From NCBI GenBank assembly GCA_029204225.1, contig CM055108.1, positions 15,652,722 through 15,716,721 on the forward strand: a stretch of 64,000 nucleotides of DNA, written 5' to 3'. The first letter of the stretch is position 1; the number at the start of each line of letters is the position of its first letter. The notes beneath the pieces are model-generated. The model did not search any database. It saw only the letters and a program-made list of their open reading frames with translations, and was not told the DNA's origin. The DNA comes from Diphasiastrum complanatum (Eukaryota > Streptophyta > Lycopodiopsida > Lycopodiales > Lycopodiaceae). A program made the position numbers and the translations under genes. Positions 11,858 through 25,376 of this stretch are shown here, in pieces.

Positions 11858-13179
11858 TCAGATTGATAATGATTTTAGATCTATTTCTATGGATCTGATG
11901 GCCTCTTTGTTCAGCCCAAATGCAAGCTCAAGAAGCTCATCGGGTAGGGAAGGATGCGAAGCAAAAACTGCTTCCACAATTTGTTGAACTCCAGGATTTT
12001 GGCTGTTGAATGCCGAAATAGAAATTGCGTTCTTGTTGCCGATGTTCTGTTGGAAGTGTATTAGACCTTTCGGGAACACAAATAGATCACCCGTTGTCAG
12101 ATTATGAGAAAAAAGCTTGTTGTCACCAGCTATGAAGCCAACGCTTAGGTCGCCTTCCAGCAGAAATAGGACCTCAGTAGCTCGTGGATGAACGTGTGGC
12201 GGATTTAAGCCATTCTTGGCAAAATCGATTCTAGCAAAGGAGATTCCAAGAGTGTTAAGGCCAGGAAAAGTTTTCGCATTTACCGCCGTCACGCTCGATC
12301 CCAGTGTATTGTGTGTGTTGCCAGCCTTATTCAAACCCTGAAAAGTAAAATCAGCCGCTGAAAGAAGCCGGGGATCTGTGCAAACCACGCCTGTTAAGGT
12401 ACCATCTGCCATAACCGTCACCAGATTATGAGGGCAACAAATTATCAGCTTAGCATTCAGTAACAAGGCCATGACTGCAAGCAGTAATTGGCAGATTGCT
12501 TAAAGACTAGATAGCTCCAAGCGAAAAGTAATTATCCTTTACTGACAGAAATGAATGCACAATTTTCATTCCGTTTGCTATTTCATGAACCTTTTTGCAT
12601 GTCAATATGACAAATCAGAAACTTAAGCTTATAGGCCGACTTTTAAACAATCTACAGTTGATCTGGTGTACTTTACAATTGATCTGGTGTTTAATCTACT
12701 GGAATTGCTCCAGTCAAGGTATGTATAGTAACAAAATTCCTTCGTGCAACCAACCTACCAGATTTTCTATTATCTAAATAGTGCAGAATCATGAAGTCCT
12801 CCAACTTTCAGCCAATTCAAACTCATAAAAGCAAGTGGGCAATCAAACACATAATCAACAGGTGATAGATGATGTGGTCAATGTTTGGAGCATCGTGCTG
12901 GTAACGTTATATGCCCTTACTTGTAGTTGCGTTTGAGGCAGCCATATGAGTTGCATCCGTGGAGCCATGACCAGGGAAAACATATCCACCTGCAGTCTTT
13001 GAAGTCGGATCCTCATCATAGACATTGGTCTTGGAACTGGGCGGAGGATGATGCCTCGAGCCTGCCACACAAACGTCCTGCAATGGATCGGGATCTGCAG
13101 TGCTCCCACTGATATTAATGGCGAACACGGCTAGAATGGCTAAGCAATTTGAAAGATTTGTTGCTGCTGCCTTTGCCAT
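11858..13179 (-). CDS. Germin-like protein (two exons: 13062-13179 and 11858-12405)
   Basis: Secreted cupin of the plant germin-like family; members bind Mn and some act as superoxide dismutases or oxalate oxidases, in the apoplast. Joining 13179-13062 to 12405-11858 gives exactly 221 codons plus stop. Residues 1-28 form a signal peptide, followed by DPDPLQDVCVAD, the family's mature N-terminus, with disulfide Cys37 and Cys48 (closer together than usual). Cupin box 1 is NPPHVHPRATEVLFLLEG: metal ligands His110, His112 and Glu117. Box 2 is GDLFVFPKGLIHFQQN with His156. The C-terminal QNPGV and PDELLELAF match the family. The exon join falls at CVA|D, the conserved intron position. The donor there is AG|GC instead of GT, so the intron (12406-13061) is GC-AG or mutated. 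All metal ligands are intact. Substrate is unknown. Only this gene is confidently a host gene. Confidence 0.9.
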
Positions 13180-13353
13180 CCTTGCAGCTCAATGCCTACA
13201 CTCTTATTAGCTGCTGCTTTGATCAGAACGTGATGGTATTGAGAGAGTACAAGGGGTTATGATATTTCAACACCATTTTTTGCTTGCAAAGTCTTCATTA
13301 CGTGTCTCTCAAAATATCTATTTTGGCATTGCCTTTTACCAAGGTTATCACTC

Positions 13354-13364
13354 TATATATATTA
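13354..13364 (-). promoter_or_regulatory. Candidate TATA box of the germin-like gene
   Basis: The minus strand reads atatatatag about 175 bases before the start codon at 13179, a reasonable distance for a plant promoter with a leader. The region is AT-rich, so chance occurrence is possible. Confidence 0.45.
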
Positions 13365-13379
13365 ATATGATATGTGCCA

Positions 13380-13909
13380 TTAGTTCCTATATCACAATGT
13401 ATGAAGTCATGAGTCAAGGAATTAGTTTGTGAATAAGTCAAAGTTATAAGAGAGTGGCTGAAAATTTGGGGACATTTTCAATTGACACTTTAATAAGAAC
13501 ATTTCCATTTCTCTTAAAGGCCAATAAGCCTTGGCATGCATGGTATAGCCCCGTCTCTTACTCACACGATAGCGATGACGGGCGACCCAATCTTGGGCAG
13601 CCACGTGTTTTCAGGTATATTCTGTGGCTGAGCGGGATTTTTCAGGCGGCTGCCCGAAATTTTTCATGGGACCCGCAAACCGGTATCAAATTTTTTGCGG
13701 TTCCGAGAATTTTTCGCGACTCGTCATCAGCTGATTGCCACGTGGCAAATCTTCTGTTATCCCATAATAAACTCCAATATTTGCCTGATGAGCTATATAT
13801 GTGAAACTAAGCACATTGCTTTCATGTGTGTGAGTGGGGGCACGCGCCCGCGCATGGGTGCCGGGGGTTGCGCCAGAGTTGCCCAGAAGCTGCCTGGCAT
13901 CGAGGCCGG
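13380..13909. other. Intergenic region upstream of the germin-like gene
   Basis: I see no believable coding sequence. It holds the G-box motifs and a GC-rich stretch at about 13835-13910 next to the Copia inversion breakpoint. Confidence 0.5.
13735..13748. promoter_or_regulatory. G-box palindrome
   Basis: ttgccacgtggcaa is a perfect 14-bp palindrome with the CACGTG G-box core (bZIP or bHLH target), about 560 bp upstream of the germin-like gene. Another CACGTG core lies at about 13600. Function is inferred from motif only. Confidence 0.45.
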
Positions 13910-14822
13910 GAACGCTCAAAGATATATTCTCCACCGTTGTCTAACCTTAGGGCCTTGATCATCCTTCCAGTCTACTTTTCTGCACGCTCCTTGAAGATTC
14001 TGAAGCAATTGAAGGCTTCTGATTTCTTCTTTAAGAAGTACACCATAGTTCTTTCTGGAGAATTCGTCAATAAAAATTATAAAATACTTGGCGTCTTTCA
14101 GCGAAGGATTTTTCATCGGGCCACAAATATCTGAATGTACAACATCTAGCAATCCTCTAGCAACATGCTGATGGCTTGACTTAAATGGTTTCCTAGTCTG
14201 TTTACCACTAGACAGTCTTGATAGACAGGTAACTCGACCTTTTTGCGAGGATAGTCGAGATCAAGAACAATAGATTGTCTAGACATTCGTTGTACAACAA
14301 CATGATTTAAATGACCAAGTCTATAATGCCAAAGTGAACCTTTATTTGAATGAATTGAAGTACTGAGAGCCTGACTAGAGGCAAAAAAGCAATGACTTAA
14401 CTTATACAAGTATCCATGCCTCTTTTCGAGTGCTAGGATCTTGCATGTCCTATCAACTACTTTACACTGATCACATTCGAATTCTAATCTATGTCCTAGA
14501 TCTATGATTCTGCTTACAAAGAGCAGATTCGTAGATAACTTTGGTACATACAGAACTTTAGAGAGTAGCTTAGACTGATCATTTGCAAAGCATAATCTTA
14601 CAGTGCCTTCACCTTTAATAGCTTGTGTGCTATTGTCGCCAAGGTGAAGGAATTTTTGAGTACTGTAAGGTGTATAGGACTCGAAATAGCCAATGAGGCT
14701 AGTCATGTGTTGAGTGGCTATGGAATCCAAGAACCAAGAACTGTCGCCAGATGCTCCTTGATGTTGGTCATGAAGGCATCATGATCCGCTTCTTGAATAG
14801 GCTGCAGAGCTTCTGCAGCTGT
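13910..14822 (-). pseudogene. Copia protease to integrase N-half, inverted segment
   Basis: Read leftwards from 14822: QEADHDAFMTN, then protease WFLDSIATQHMT (normally DSGAT, so the active-site Gly appears changed), LHLGDNSTQAIKGEGTV, HGYLYKLSHCFF, LWHYRLGHLNHVVVQRMS, then integrase DVVHSDICGPM and YFIIFIDEFSRK, and GRMIKALRLDNGGEYIFE ending at about 13912. Stops and frameshifts interrupt it. The sequence that should follow GGEY is found on the opposite strand at 14823 (PVEFKEYYQSQGIEQQF). The two parts of one integrase therefore face away from each other, meaning this segment was inverted. Confidence 0.85.
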
Positions 14823-16165
14823 ATTTGCGACCTGTCGAGTTTAAGGAGTACTACCAAAGCCAAGGCATTGAGCAGCAATTCATCACTCCTTACCGTCCTC
14901 AGTCTAATGGCTTAGCTGAGAGAAAGAACCGTACTCTGGTTGAATCTGCCAAATGTATGCTATCGCATGCATCGTTGCCCAAGAGATTCTGGGCTGAAGC
15001 TGTCTCCACTGCAGCTTGCGTCCAGAACAGATGTTCGACCAAGGCCTTCTTAGACAAAACACCCCACGAGGTGTGGACAGGCTCTAAGCCTTCTTTGAAG
15101 AACGTAAGAGTGTTTGGGTGCATTGCCTACGCACAGACCCCAAAGGACACAAGGAAGAAATTGGACTTCCAAGGTCTCAAGACCATCCTGATCGGATACA
15201 CTTTGTCTGATAATACTTACAAGCTGTACGATTCTGATACCCAGCAAATCTTGTATAGTCGGGATATAGTCTTTATTGAGGATCAGTTTGTCGACCTCAA
15301 AGGCAAGGATATTGCTCAAGAAGAACCTTCATCACCTGTCGTTGACACGACAGTCCGAGCTTCTAGCTCAGGCGTATGTATTGTTGACCCACTTCGAGAC
15401 AGTGAATCAGACGAAGATGTTGTTGCTACCCAGCAACAAGTCCCAGGAGCAGTTCATCAATCGAATCCTCCTAGAAGATCAAGTCGAGTGTGCACATAGC
15501 CCACAAGGTATACTCTTGAGTCTGCCTATCTCTTAATGCAGGAACCGACGATAGTCGAAGAGACACTTAGCCAACGAGACTCTAATCTCTGGAGAGAAGC
15601 CATAGACAAAGAGTATTCCTCTCTAATCAAGAATCAGACATGGTCATTAGTCGAAGCTCCTATTGGCTGCAATATCATTAATTGCAAATGGATCTTTAAG
15701 ATCAAATATAATGCCAACGGAGCAACTGATCAAAGGAAGGCTAGACTGGTAGCTCGAGGATTCACCCAGATTTCGAATGTCGACTACAGTGAGACTTTTA
15801 GTCCAGTCGTCAAACATTCGTCGATCTGAATGCTCTTGTCTTATGTTGCAGCTGCCGACCTCGAAGTACATCAACTTGATGTACAAACAGCCTATCCGAA
15901 TGGAGTTATACAAGAAGATATCTATATGACCCAACCCAAAGAATACGTTCTGGAAGGCATGAAGAATCATGTCTGTAAACTCCACAAAGCACTATATGGT
16001 TTGAAACAGTTTGCCAGGGCTTGGTTTCAGAGGATCAACATATTCCTCATTGAACAAGGATCTAAACCCAGCACTGTTGATTGCAACGTCTATTCCAAAT
16101 AAGTACAACAATCTTTCATTATCATCACCTTATACGTGGATGATACGTTGCTCTTCAACAACAAT
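14823..16165 (+). pseudogene. Copia integrase C-half and reverse transcriptase fragment
   Basis: It begins inside the integrase core (PVEFKEYYQSQGIEQQF, then RPQSNGLAERKNRTLVE with the catalytic Glu). It continues through RFWAEAVSTAACVQNR, HEVWTGSKPSLKNVRVFGC and RDIVFIEDQF. RT follows: REAIDKEYSSLIKNQTW, YSETFSPVVKHSS, HQLDVQTAYPNG, HKALYGLKQFARAW and LYVDDTLLF (about 16130). Stops occur after SRVCT, KHSSI and NVYSK. It ends abruptly after YVDD at about 16165 and joins LTR-like sequence, so the rest of RT and all of RNase H are deleted. It pairs with the inverted segment at 13910-14822. Confidence 0.88.
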
Positions 16166-16179
16166 CCCATTTTAATATA

Positions 16180-17421
<1,242 letters not shown>

Positions 17422-17429
17422 TTGTGTCG

Positions 17430-19893
17430 TCGCCCTCCAAAGGAGCACACCACCACCCCCAAAACGGCCGCCCTCAACCCCAGAAATCAACAAGAAATAG
17501 GGACATGATGTTTGTTTGTTTTGCAAAAATCAGGTTTCCAAATCCATTTAAGGAAACAACATATGCAATGCATGCAGGTTCAAAATAGAAGATTGAAAGC
17601 TTTCATAGCCTATTCCTTACTGGAAACCGATTTCCAACAATCAACAGCATCCAATGCTGCTGGCCAACAACCCAACAAATGAAATATTGATTAGCTTCCA
17701 CATTGCTTACAGTATCTATGACCTTTGCTTGCAATCAAATTACTTTACTGGCAGGCTTCTATCACAACGCATTTCCAATCCAAAAGTAAAGTTCATTTAC
17801 ACATGCATTCACATCTCTTGCAAGCTTTATTCACAAAGCTACTTGCATGCAAAGAGAAATTGCAAAACATTACTATAGAAGACAACCATCACGAAAAACT
17901 TTGGCACAAAAGTTTGTTTTTTTTGTTTCTATTTAAATTCTTTTTGGTTTCAAAAAGTTCTTTTGTCAATAAACCAACATACTACAGGTTTACTGAAAAC
18001 GTTGAGAAATTAGAGCAGTCAGCTTGTGCATGCTATGCATGAATTTAAAACTTGGTTTCTATTCCCACACCAAGGACCAGCTTAAAAATCGATTTGGAGC
18101 AAGCTCCAATCTAACATCCCACACCGAAAAGATTCCGAAGTCACGTGCAACTACCCATTTGCTCCAAAACCAAAAATCCCAGAACGCAAAAAATAAAAAA
18201 ACCACCATTTCATGCAAAAAACAGGAAAGTCAAAATCGGACCAATAATCTCTAAGTCTTTCCAAACTGATTCAATGGCTTTGCATTGATCAAAAGTTGTA
18301 GTTGCATTTTGTTTTTTCTAGTTTTTTGGTAGTATCTCCTTCTGATGGTGGAACTGACCTCCAAGTAAGTGACATCTTTGATTTTTTATTGCTTTTAGCC
18401 TAATGATCGGTGTTATGGATTTTCTCCATAACCATAATTGTAAATCAATCAATTTTTGAAGGTTTTTGTCTAGTATTCATGTTTTAGCTTGAAATTCATC
18501 AAATCTACTGTATGTAAATGATTTTTAGGATTTTACTTGCCGCTTTTCAGTCATTATGGTAGGTTCTAATGATTTCATGCAAGTTATGTGGTCAATATCA
18601 AATCGAGACAATATTTTGGTCAAAATTTGATGATTTTGGCTAGAATCAATTTGTAAGAATCGATATTGAGCATAATGAAAACCTTTGGCACTTTCTTGTT
18701 GGTGAATTACAATATTTAGGGTTTGATTGAAATTGCATGTGGATTTGATCCATCAAAACATGCCAAAAGAGTCAAAATTTGGTCAAAAAGTATGGTCTTT
18801 TGATGGTTTTTTCAATTTTTTTGTAAGTTTTACTTAATATCTTTGCCCGAAACTTTGCATGCATGTTCTTAGAGGTGTAACAAAACTATACAGAGGCTGT
18901 GAACAGGCTTTTTAGGTAATGGTTACTATTAAGAGTCTCAAAACCTCAAAAAATAGACTATTTTTGATGATTCTTGGGCATGAGTAACTCTTTATGCTAA
19001 ATCTGAAATCTCTAAACCTATATAAAATCTGAAAGGTAGGTTTTGTTGCTTCTGATTGAAGCCATCATGCACCCAATTTGGTGGTGAGAGGCTTAGGCAG
19101 CAAATCCTCAAAGTTTTGCTTCTTGGCACCCTGCTTGGAAGCAATTTTTGGCGGATTTGAACCTATTGATGCTTGTTATACCTAATAGAAGTTTCTACTG
19201 CTCTCTAATGAGCCTTATATTCTACTTGTAACCTCTAGTTGATGGCATGAAAAGAGTAGATAGGATTTTTGAATTTTCATGGATGAAAAAGTGCACCCTC
19301 CCATAGTAATTTCAATCCATTCGCATGTGTGAAGGTGGTAGGGTAATGTGGCAAACTTCTTGGAAACATGTCTACCATATGTGCTATGCTTTACAGTGAC
19401 CAATTTGGTGATCTTTAGCCAAATTTATGATAGTCGAAAGTTTGGGTGATTTTTAGCTCAAAATTTGCAAAATTTTTGAAATGTTTTGATTGCATGTCAT
19501 GGAATGAAGCAGTAGTGTGCATGTCCTTAGTGAAAAAGTAACTTGTTAGTCACTTTGCATGTCTAGAAATATGAGTATGGTCAATTAAATTTCATGAATA
19601 AGTACAATTTGTCAAAAGGAGTTTAAGAAAGAAGTTTTCTGTTAGTTAGGCAGTTTATGTAAAATAATCAATTTTTTTGTAAATCATTGCATGTGGATTC
19701 TGACGCATCCTAGATGTTTTCAAATCAATTAGATACGGCTTGGTAATTGTGAACTAAAAATTCGGTGACAACCACATATATGTGCATTTTTCCATGTGAC
19801 ATTGCCATGCAAACTCAAGACTTAGTCAAAATTTGGATGTTTTTTTGAGAAGAGGCCATATAGTCACTATCATTCTAGTCTCTCCAGCTTTTG
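17430..19893. other. AT-rich region, nothing recognised
   Basis: Intron- or spacer-like sequence rich in short phrases such as gatttttagctcaaaatttg. No domain or repeat family could be named on either strand. Confidence 0.4.
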
Positions 19894-20004
19894 TTACATG
19901 CTATGTAGTTTTGGCCGTGCACCAATGTGTTGTCCGCTAGATCGTGAACGAGCGCTAGAGCCACTATTGCGCCTGACTAGCCTATTCGTCCCAGCAATGG
20001 CACC
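19894..20004 (-). other. Candidate 3' coding exon, possibly of the second CACTA element
   Basis: On the minus strand an acceptor ttttttgatag precedes 111 bases that translate as 36 residues rich in Ser, Arg and Gly (GAIAGTNRLVRRNSG...) ending at a TAA. It lies downstream, on the same strand, of the CACTA transposase tail at 20711-21040. Membership in that gene is inferred from position only. Confidence 0.3.
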
Positions 20005-20710
20005 CTATCAAAAAATGCACATTAGTTTGGCTTGATGCGTTGTTTGACAACATGTCTTAGTTCAATGAGATTCTTGCTTTAGTTCAAATATTCCATTCTT
20101 CAATTGGCAATCTCATTCCATTGACAATTGTAGTCTCATTGTACAACTACCAGTCTCATTCCATTCAGAGATTCCATTCAAAATTGGTAGTTTAAATTGT
20201 TAAAACTTAAAGAAATGTTGTAAATGAGTATATCTATAAAACTACTATGTGTTATATGCTGAATTTTAAAATAGAATAGTAAATGGCCCATTGAGAGATG
20301 ATGGGATGAGAAAACATGTGTATTTGCAAATATGAATGAGTAATTAAATGATTGTTTTAAATGCTCATAAATAGATGGTGCAAAATATACCCTCAATATG
20401 ACTTTCATAGATTTTCAATAATGAGGATATTGCCACAAAGAAAATAGTTTTGAGCTAGATATAGTTGATCAATGTACGCTAAATAATTGTTTTCCTTTGG
20501 TCAATCAATTTTTGATAAGCTTTTCCAATGCTATGTAGGTTTTAGACTAGATTGAAACCATTTGATTTAAATTGAATCTGTGATTGTGGGATAGAACTCA
20601 ACATGAACTTAAGGAATGCAACAATATAAGAAGATGTAAGGATACAATATATACACAATTATGTAAACCATTATTTAATCACAAGCTTGAATAGTTGTAA
20701 CATATATAGT

Positions 20711-21040
20711 TTATTCATCATCACAAGATTCAAATTCATCAACCAATACATCTTGCAACTCATCTCCACTTAAATGAATTTCATCATCACTATAGTAATT
20801 GAATCCTCTCTCAACAATGTCATTTGTGTCAAAATCATCCGATTCATTTGTAGTATTTTCAATATTTAAACAACTTGGAGATATTTATATATCCTCATCA
20901 AGTATATCCATGTTGTCAATATTCCAATCCTCCATATCATTCTTGACATATGCATTTTCAAATACGCATCTTGCATGTGGCTTTACTTGAACAACATACC
21001 ACCACTTGTTGTTTAGTCGATCCGGTTGAAAAAATACTTA
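20711..21040 (-). pseudogene. CACTA TNP2-like transposase, C-terminal tail
   Basis: Read leftwards from 21040: VFFQPDRLNNKWWYVVQVKP, then HARCVFENAYVKNDMEDWN. This is the VFYV...W..V...KP motif of the conserved domain near the C-terminus of plant TNP2 transposases. It continues as an acidic tail (DEIHLSGDELQDVLVDEFES) to a stop at 20711. One in-frame TAA interrupts it (after DEDI). It is a separate CACTA remnant from the one at 1862-5108. I could not find its termini. Confidence 0.7.
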
Positions 21041-22599
21041 CACATTTAACAATGTTAACTTACAAAATTGTTATCATCATGGAGCTATATAGTCCACAAC
21101 AAAAAGTTGTAATGAAAAACATAACAAAGTGTAAATACTTAATATATTGGTTATGAAAAAACTAAGGCAAGAGCACTTTGTAACATGCATATATCAAACA
21201 TACAAGTACATTCACACGCTTGTGTAAGAAAAAACTTATTGTGGAAAATCCTTGCTCTCAAGTAGAGAGAGAATCCAACAATCAATGCTCAGGTAGAGGA
21301 AAAAAGCCAATTTGACTCAAAATGTAGTAAATCTCTTTAACCCCAAAAAACTCAAGTACAAATGAACCTATCACATCCTCTAATCATGAACTCGAGGTAG
21401 GGAGTGTTTGATTTTCATTGGACCTCTTTTTCTCCTTCTATAAATATGATTGGTTGAGTGACTTATAAGTCCTCAAACTTGACTAGACCAAATTGGTGAA
21501 AATCTCTCTTTTAATTGGTCATTAGATCTCATGACAACACATAGGAATGAGTCACATATCCAACCGAATCTTGACACTTGTATCAAGCCTAAGCTAGCTC
21601 GAGCCACATCAAATGTTACTTTTGACATAATCATGGAATTACAAGTGTACTTGCTCAAGCTGTCTCCTAAGCCAAAATTGGCCCTATCACCTACTCACAC
21701 ATAGATGGACATGGAAAAATTTACTACACCCCTAGACTCGACACAGGTAGCTTTATCCATTTTTTACAACCTCACCTTTTCATTTATGGCAAGACATGAC
21801 AACCATTAAACTTCACATAAAGGAAAATCCCAATGATATGGCAACAGTACCCCAAGATGGACTAACCCCAAAGACATGGAACTTTATTAGGAAGGGAAAT
21901 GGTAGCAATGTGTGCTGATCAAGATCCAAAAACAATGAAAAACATGCTATTTTTGGGTCCTATTTGCTCTCTACCCTATATGTGTACTTTTTGGCCTCTT
22001 TTCAAAGGTTCCATCACAATGTAAAATGTAGAATAAAGCTTTGGAAAATAATCCTATGCTATTTGGCATGTGTGGCATCCAATTACATGGCCACCTTGCC
22101 AATTACGATACATATGACAAAAATTGGTCCAAACTAACTTGTGAAGTTTTTTTCCACGCCTCCTCACAACTAGTTTGGATCTAACATAGATCTACTAATC
22201 ACTCCAGGAGAGGTTCTTAACTTTATGGATGTTGCTCTTTGAAGAGGTTTAGTGAAACAATGCCACCTATGTCACTATCATAAAGATAAATTCCAAACTT
22301 TCCATCCAACATGAAGTAGAGTAGGTGAAGATAAGTATTAAACCTAATAAATCCAACCTTCTTGATTCCATAAAAAATCTCAATAAGCTAACCAATGAGA
22401 TCTCTCTTGTCTTGAAAAAATTGCCTCTCGATTTGCTCCATGTAGTCTTCTCCAACCAACCTTTTGCCATCTTGATCATGAGTGATCAATTCATAATCAT
22501 AGAATCCTTCGAGTTGATGAAGACATGTGAGATCTATGACTTGGATCTTCCCAAGAACCAATCTTCCATTGCTCTTTCCTTCATAGACTCCCTCTTAAT
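21041..22599. other. Region without a recognised gene
   Basis: AT-rich. The right half (22260-22600) may be decayed Copia pol on the minus strand, but no motif is clear. Confidence 0.4.
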
Positions 22600-24082
22600 G
22601 ATTACATCATAAGAAGTAGAAACCTCAAAAGCATTAGAAGCCCTCCATTGATGAAGTTAGCTCTTTCCTTACCTTTTGCATGCTTGCACTTGCCATGAAG
22701 AACCATCATTATCCTCATAACTAGCCAAGTTAGCACAAAGATGAACATCTCCAAGAAGCATATTAGATCTTGACCTAGATCTAGCATAAGGAAGCTTGTT
22801 AGACTTTGCATAAGATCCACCAATCTTACTGATGCTAAAAGGGAACTTTGGAAAGTTGAGATCAATCTCCTTTTCCATTCCATCCTTTTTGTTAGCTATA
22901 ACAAAATCATCAAGCATGAAAAGTCTACATTGTCTATTGCCCTAACAACCAAGATTTGTTCCTCATTTGACCACTTAACAAATTCTTTGAAAGTGAAGGA
23001 ATGTAAAGAACACCATCAAGTTTTGTTTTCCTATTAGTAGAGAGATAAATAGGAATTGAACCAATACCTTCAATCACCACCATTGGCCATGTGATTGCTT
23101 TCTTGGCTCCATCATAAGTGACCAAAGAAGTAAATAACTCCTTGTGACTAGTCATGTGTGAACTAGCTCCACTATCAATCCACCATGAATCTTTGTCACC
23201 TTCACTTGATATTGGACTTAAAGAACACATCAAAAGAGAAACACAACCACCTAGATCCCCATCATTAGTAGTAAAGTTGATTTGCTTGCTACCTTCATCT
23301 CTTTGCTTTTTAAACATTAATTAGCAAAATGCCCTTTGATGCCACAATAAAAGCATTTTAGGCTTATCGTTCTTTTTTCCAAAAGAGGAAGTCTCACTTT
23401 GATCTTGCTCTTTAGACCACTTGCCTCTGCCTTTGCCCTTGAACTTGCCCTTGATGAACATAGCATCCTTTTCATATTGAGATGTTGATGTAGATCCACC
23501 TCCTCTTGATTGAAGCCTATACTCCTCATTCACCAAGATCTCTTGCAAATCCACAATACTTGGCAAAGTTTTTTGAATAGAAAAACTTTGAAAAAGATTA
23601 GCATGATCATCTAACAAGCCATTAAGTATAACCTGAACAAGTTCTACCTCCTTAATGCTTTCATCAATACATGCTAACTCATCATTGAATGCTTTAACCC
23701 TCAAAACAAAAGCATGAATACTCTCTTCCTTTTTTTGAAAACTTTGAAATATTTGCCTCCTAAGAGTAAGCACTCTTGATGTAGACTTGGATTCATAAAG
23801 CTTCTTCAAAGCTTCCCAAGCCTCCAAAGATGATGTGCACTTACCAATCTCTTTGAGAAGTTCATTGGTAACATTCATCTTAATCATGTGTAGAGCCATT
23901 TTGGCCCTCTTATCATACCTCATTTGATTTTGTTGAGTTGTTGGTATCTTCTCCTACCCTACAACAATATCCAAAATATCATTCGTCCCAAGAAGTGATT
24001 CCATCCTCACTTTCCACAATGAATAGTTACTTTATGTAAGCCTATTATTGCCTTCCAACATGAATCCACCACTTATAGCCAT
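22600..24082 (-). pseudogene. Copia gag-protease remnant
   Basis: It starts at ATG 24082 (MAISGGFMLEGNN, then SNYSLWKVRMESLLG), with two early in-frame stops. Gag follows: LEAWEALKKLYESKSTSRVL, LRRQIFQSF and LVQVILNGLLDDHANLFQSF. A zinc knuckle FYCGIKGHFAN lies at about 23325 in a shifted frame. The protease at 22934-23317 has the intact active site WWIDSGASSHMTSHKELFTS and YIPSLSKNLLS. Beyond about 22930 the sequence is degenerate and only tentatively assigned. Its PBS and 5' LTR lie to the right. No 3' LTR was found. Confidence 0.85.
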
Positions 24083-24675
24083 GTTGAAATGACCTGATCT
24101 TCTTCTTTCAACCTGGTCCAATGCACAAAGCACTCTCTTGAATGTCAACAAATGAACTCAAGAAGAAATCACAAAGATATGGAGCTTCTCAAATCTCTTT
24201 TAGCACTTCTAACTAGAAGATCAACACATAGAATAGTGAGATATTGATCAACCTATGATCTATCCTCAATCTAATGATTCTTGCCACTTCATAAGATTGA
24301 AACCCACTCAAATGAAGTTCAGTAACCTCACAAAATAGAGATCCAATCAAAATTAGGGTTTTGACAAAATCACAAAAACAAATTGAATATCTCAAATTCT
24401 ACATGCAATTTTTAAAAACTTAATGTATCATCTTGTAGCCTCCAATGAGACCTTCCTAATGCACCAGAAATTGGCTAATTCCAATAAACCAAGTGTGAAA
24501 TCAGAATTGATCAAGTATATAAATCTATATTGAGTTTTGGCCTACAAAAGATCAATTCTACATATGCAAAACTGGAGATATTTGAGTAGAAATCAATCTA
24601 GCATGCTCTAGCATTGGTAACTCCTCCAAATCCTTGATAAATGTGGTTGATCATTTCATAACCTGAAACTCAAGA
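24083..24675 (-). other. Copia 5' untranslated leader
   Basis: This is the stretch between the PBS and the gag start codon on the minus strand. No coding signal is seen. It is of plausible leader type. Confidence 0.4.
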
Positions 24676-24687
24676 GCTCAGATACCA
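24676..24687 (-). other. Primer binding site, initiator tRNA-Met type
   Basis: The minus strand reads TGGTATCTGAGC, one base from the common TGGTATCAGAGC, immediately inside the LTR. Confidence 0.8.
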
Positions 24688-25310
24688 TGTGAAGGATTTC
24701 AAATCATTTGAGATCCAAATCCATGTCCCTGATCACCAACAATCCTGCCAATGTAGAAAAATCAGCATCTACATACAAAATGAGATGCAAACTCTAAGAG
24801 ATACTGATCAAACACAAATTAAAACATAAAATATAGTTTTTTTCCATGCAATTACAATACCCTAATGAATTTCACATGTGTTTAACCAAAAATAGCAATA
24901 AATGATCATTCTAGGCATAGAATTGCAAGATAACATCAAGAGAGTGCACCAATAAGTAGTAGAACCCAAAGAGAACGATGTACAATGATGAAATGAGAGA
25001 AAGAAGAGAGTAGATCCCTTTTTCCACGAGTTACAACAATATATAACAGATTCAAACCCTACTTTTCCACTTGACTTTCTCTCCAATATGAGAAATCCTA
25101 CTATTTTGGGACTAGATTCAATGTAACCAAAGTTCAAATCTGAATCTCTCTCAAACTCGACTACCAACTTTCCCACACTTTCAAAAAGTGTTTATTGAAT
25201 GTATTTTAAACTAAAATAACTTCAAAAAGTTTATCTTTTAGTCTAAAATGAGTTTTGGCCTCAACTGACAATTTACCAAAATATGACTAAACTTGTTGAA
25301 ATCTCTCACA
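24688..25310 (-). repeat. Copia 5' LTR
   Basis: A 623-bp LTR on the minus strand, from TGTGAGAGATTTC (25310) to TCCTTCACA (24688), with matching TGTGA/TCACA termini next to the PBS. Its outer edge at 25310 interrupts an RNase H coding sequence of another Copia element. Confidence 0.75.
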
Positions 25311-25376
25311 GTAAGTGTCTTGTACTCGGCCTCGGTTGAAGGGAGTGAGATTGTTTCTTGCTTCTTTGATAGCCAG
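25311..25376 (-). pseudogene. Copia RNase H scrap at LTR insertion site
   Basis: The minus strand translates LSKKQETISLPSTEAEYKTL up to the LTR edge. This is the conserved S-T-E-A-E-Y active-site segment of Copia RNase H. The matching continuation was not found in the window. Confidence 0.75.

Noticed and set aside
12595-12777. Small frame inside the germin intron
   Set aside because: AT-rich intron sequence with no conservation signal.
13454-13804. Plus-strand frame of 116 residues upstream of the germin-like gene
   Set aside because: Composition is not protein-like, no domain is recognised, and it overlaps promoter-like sequence.
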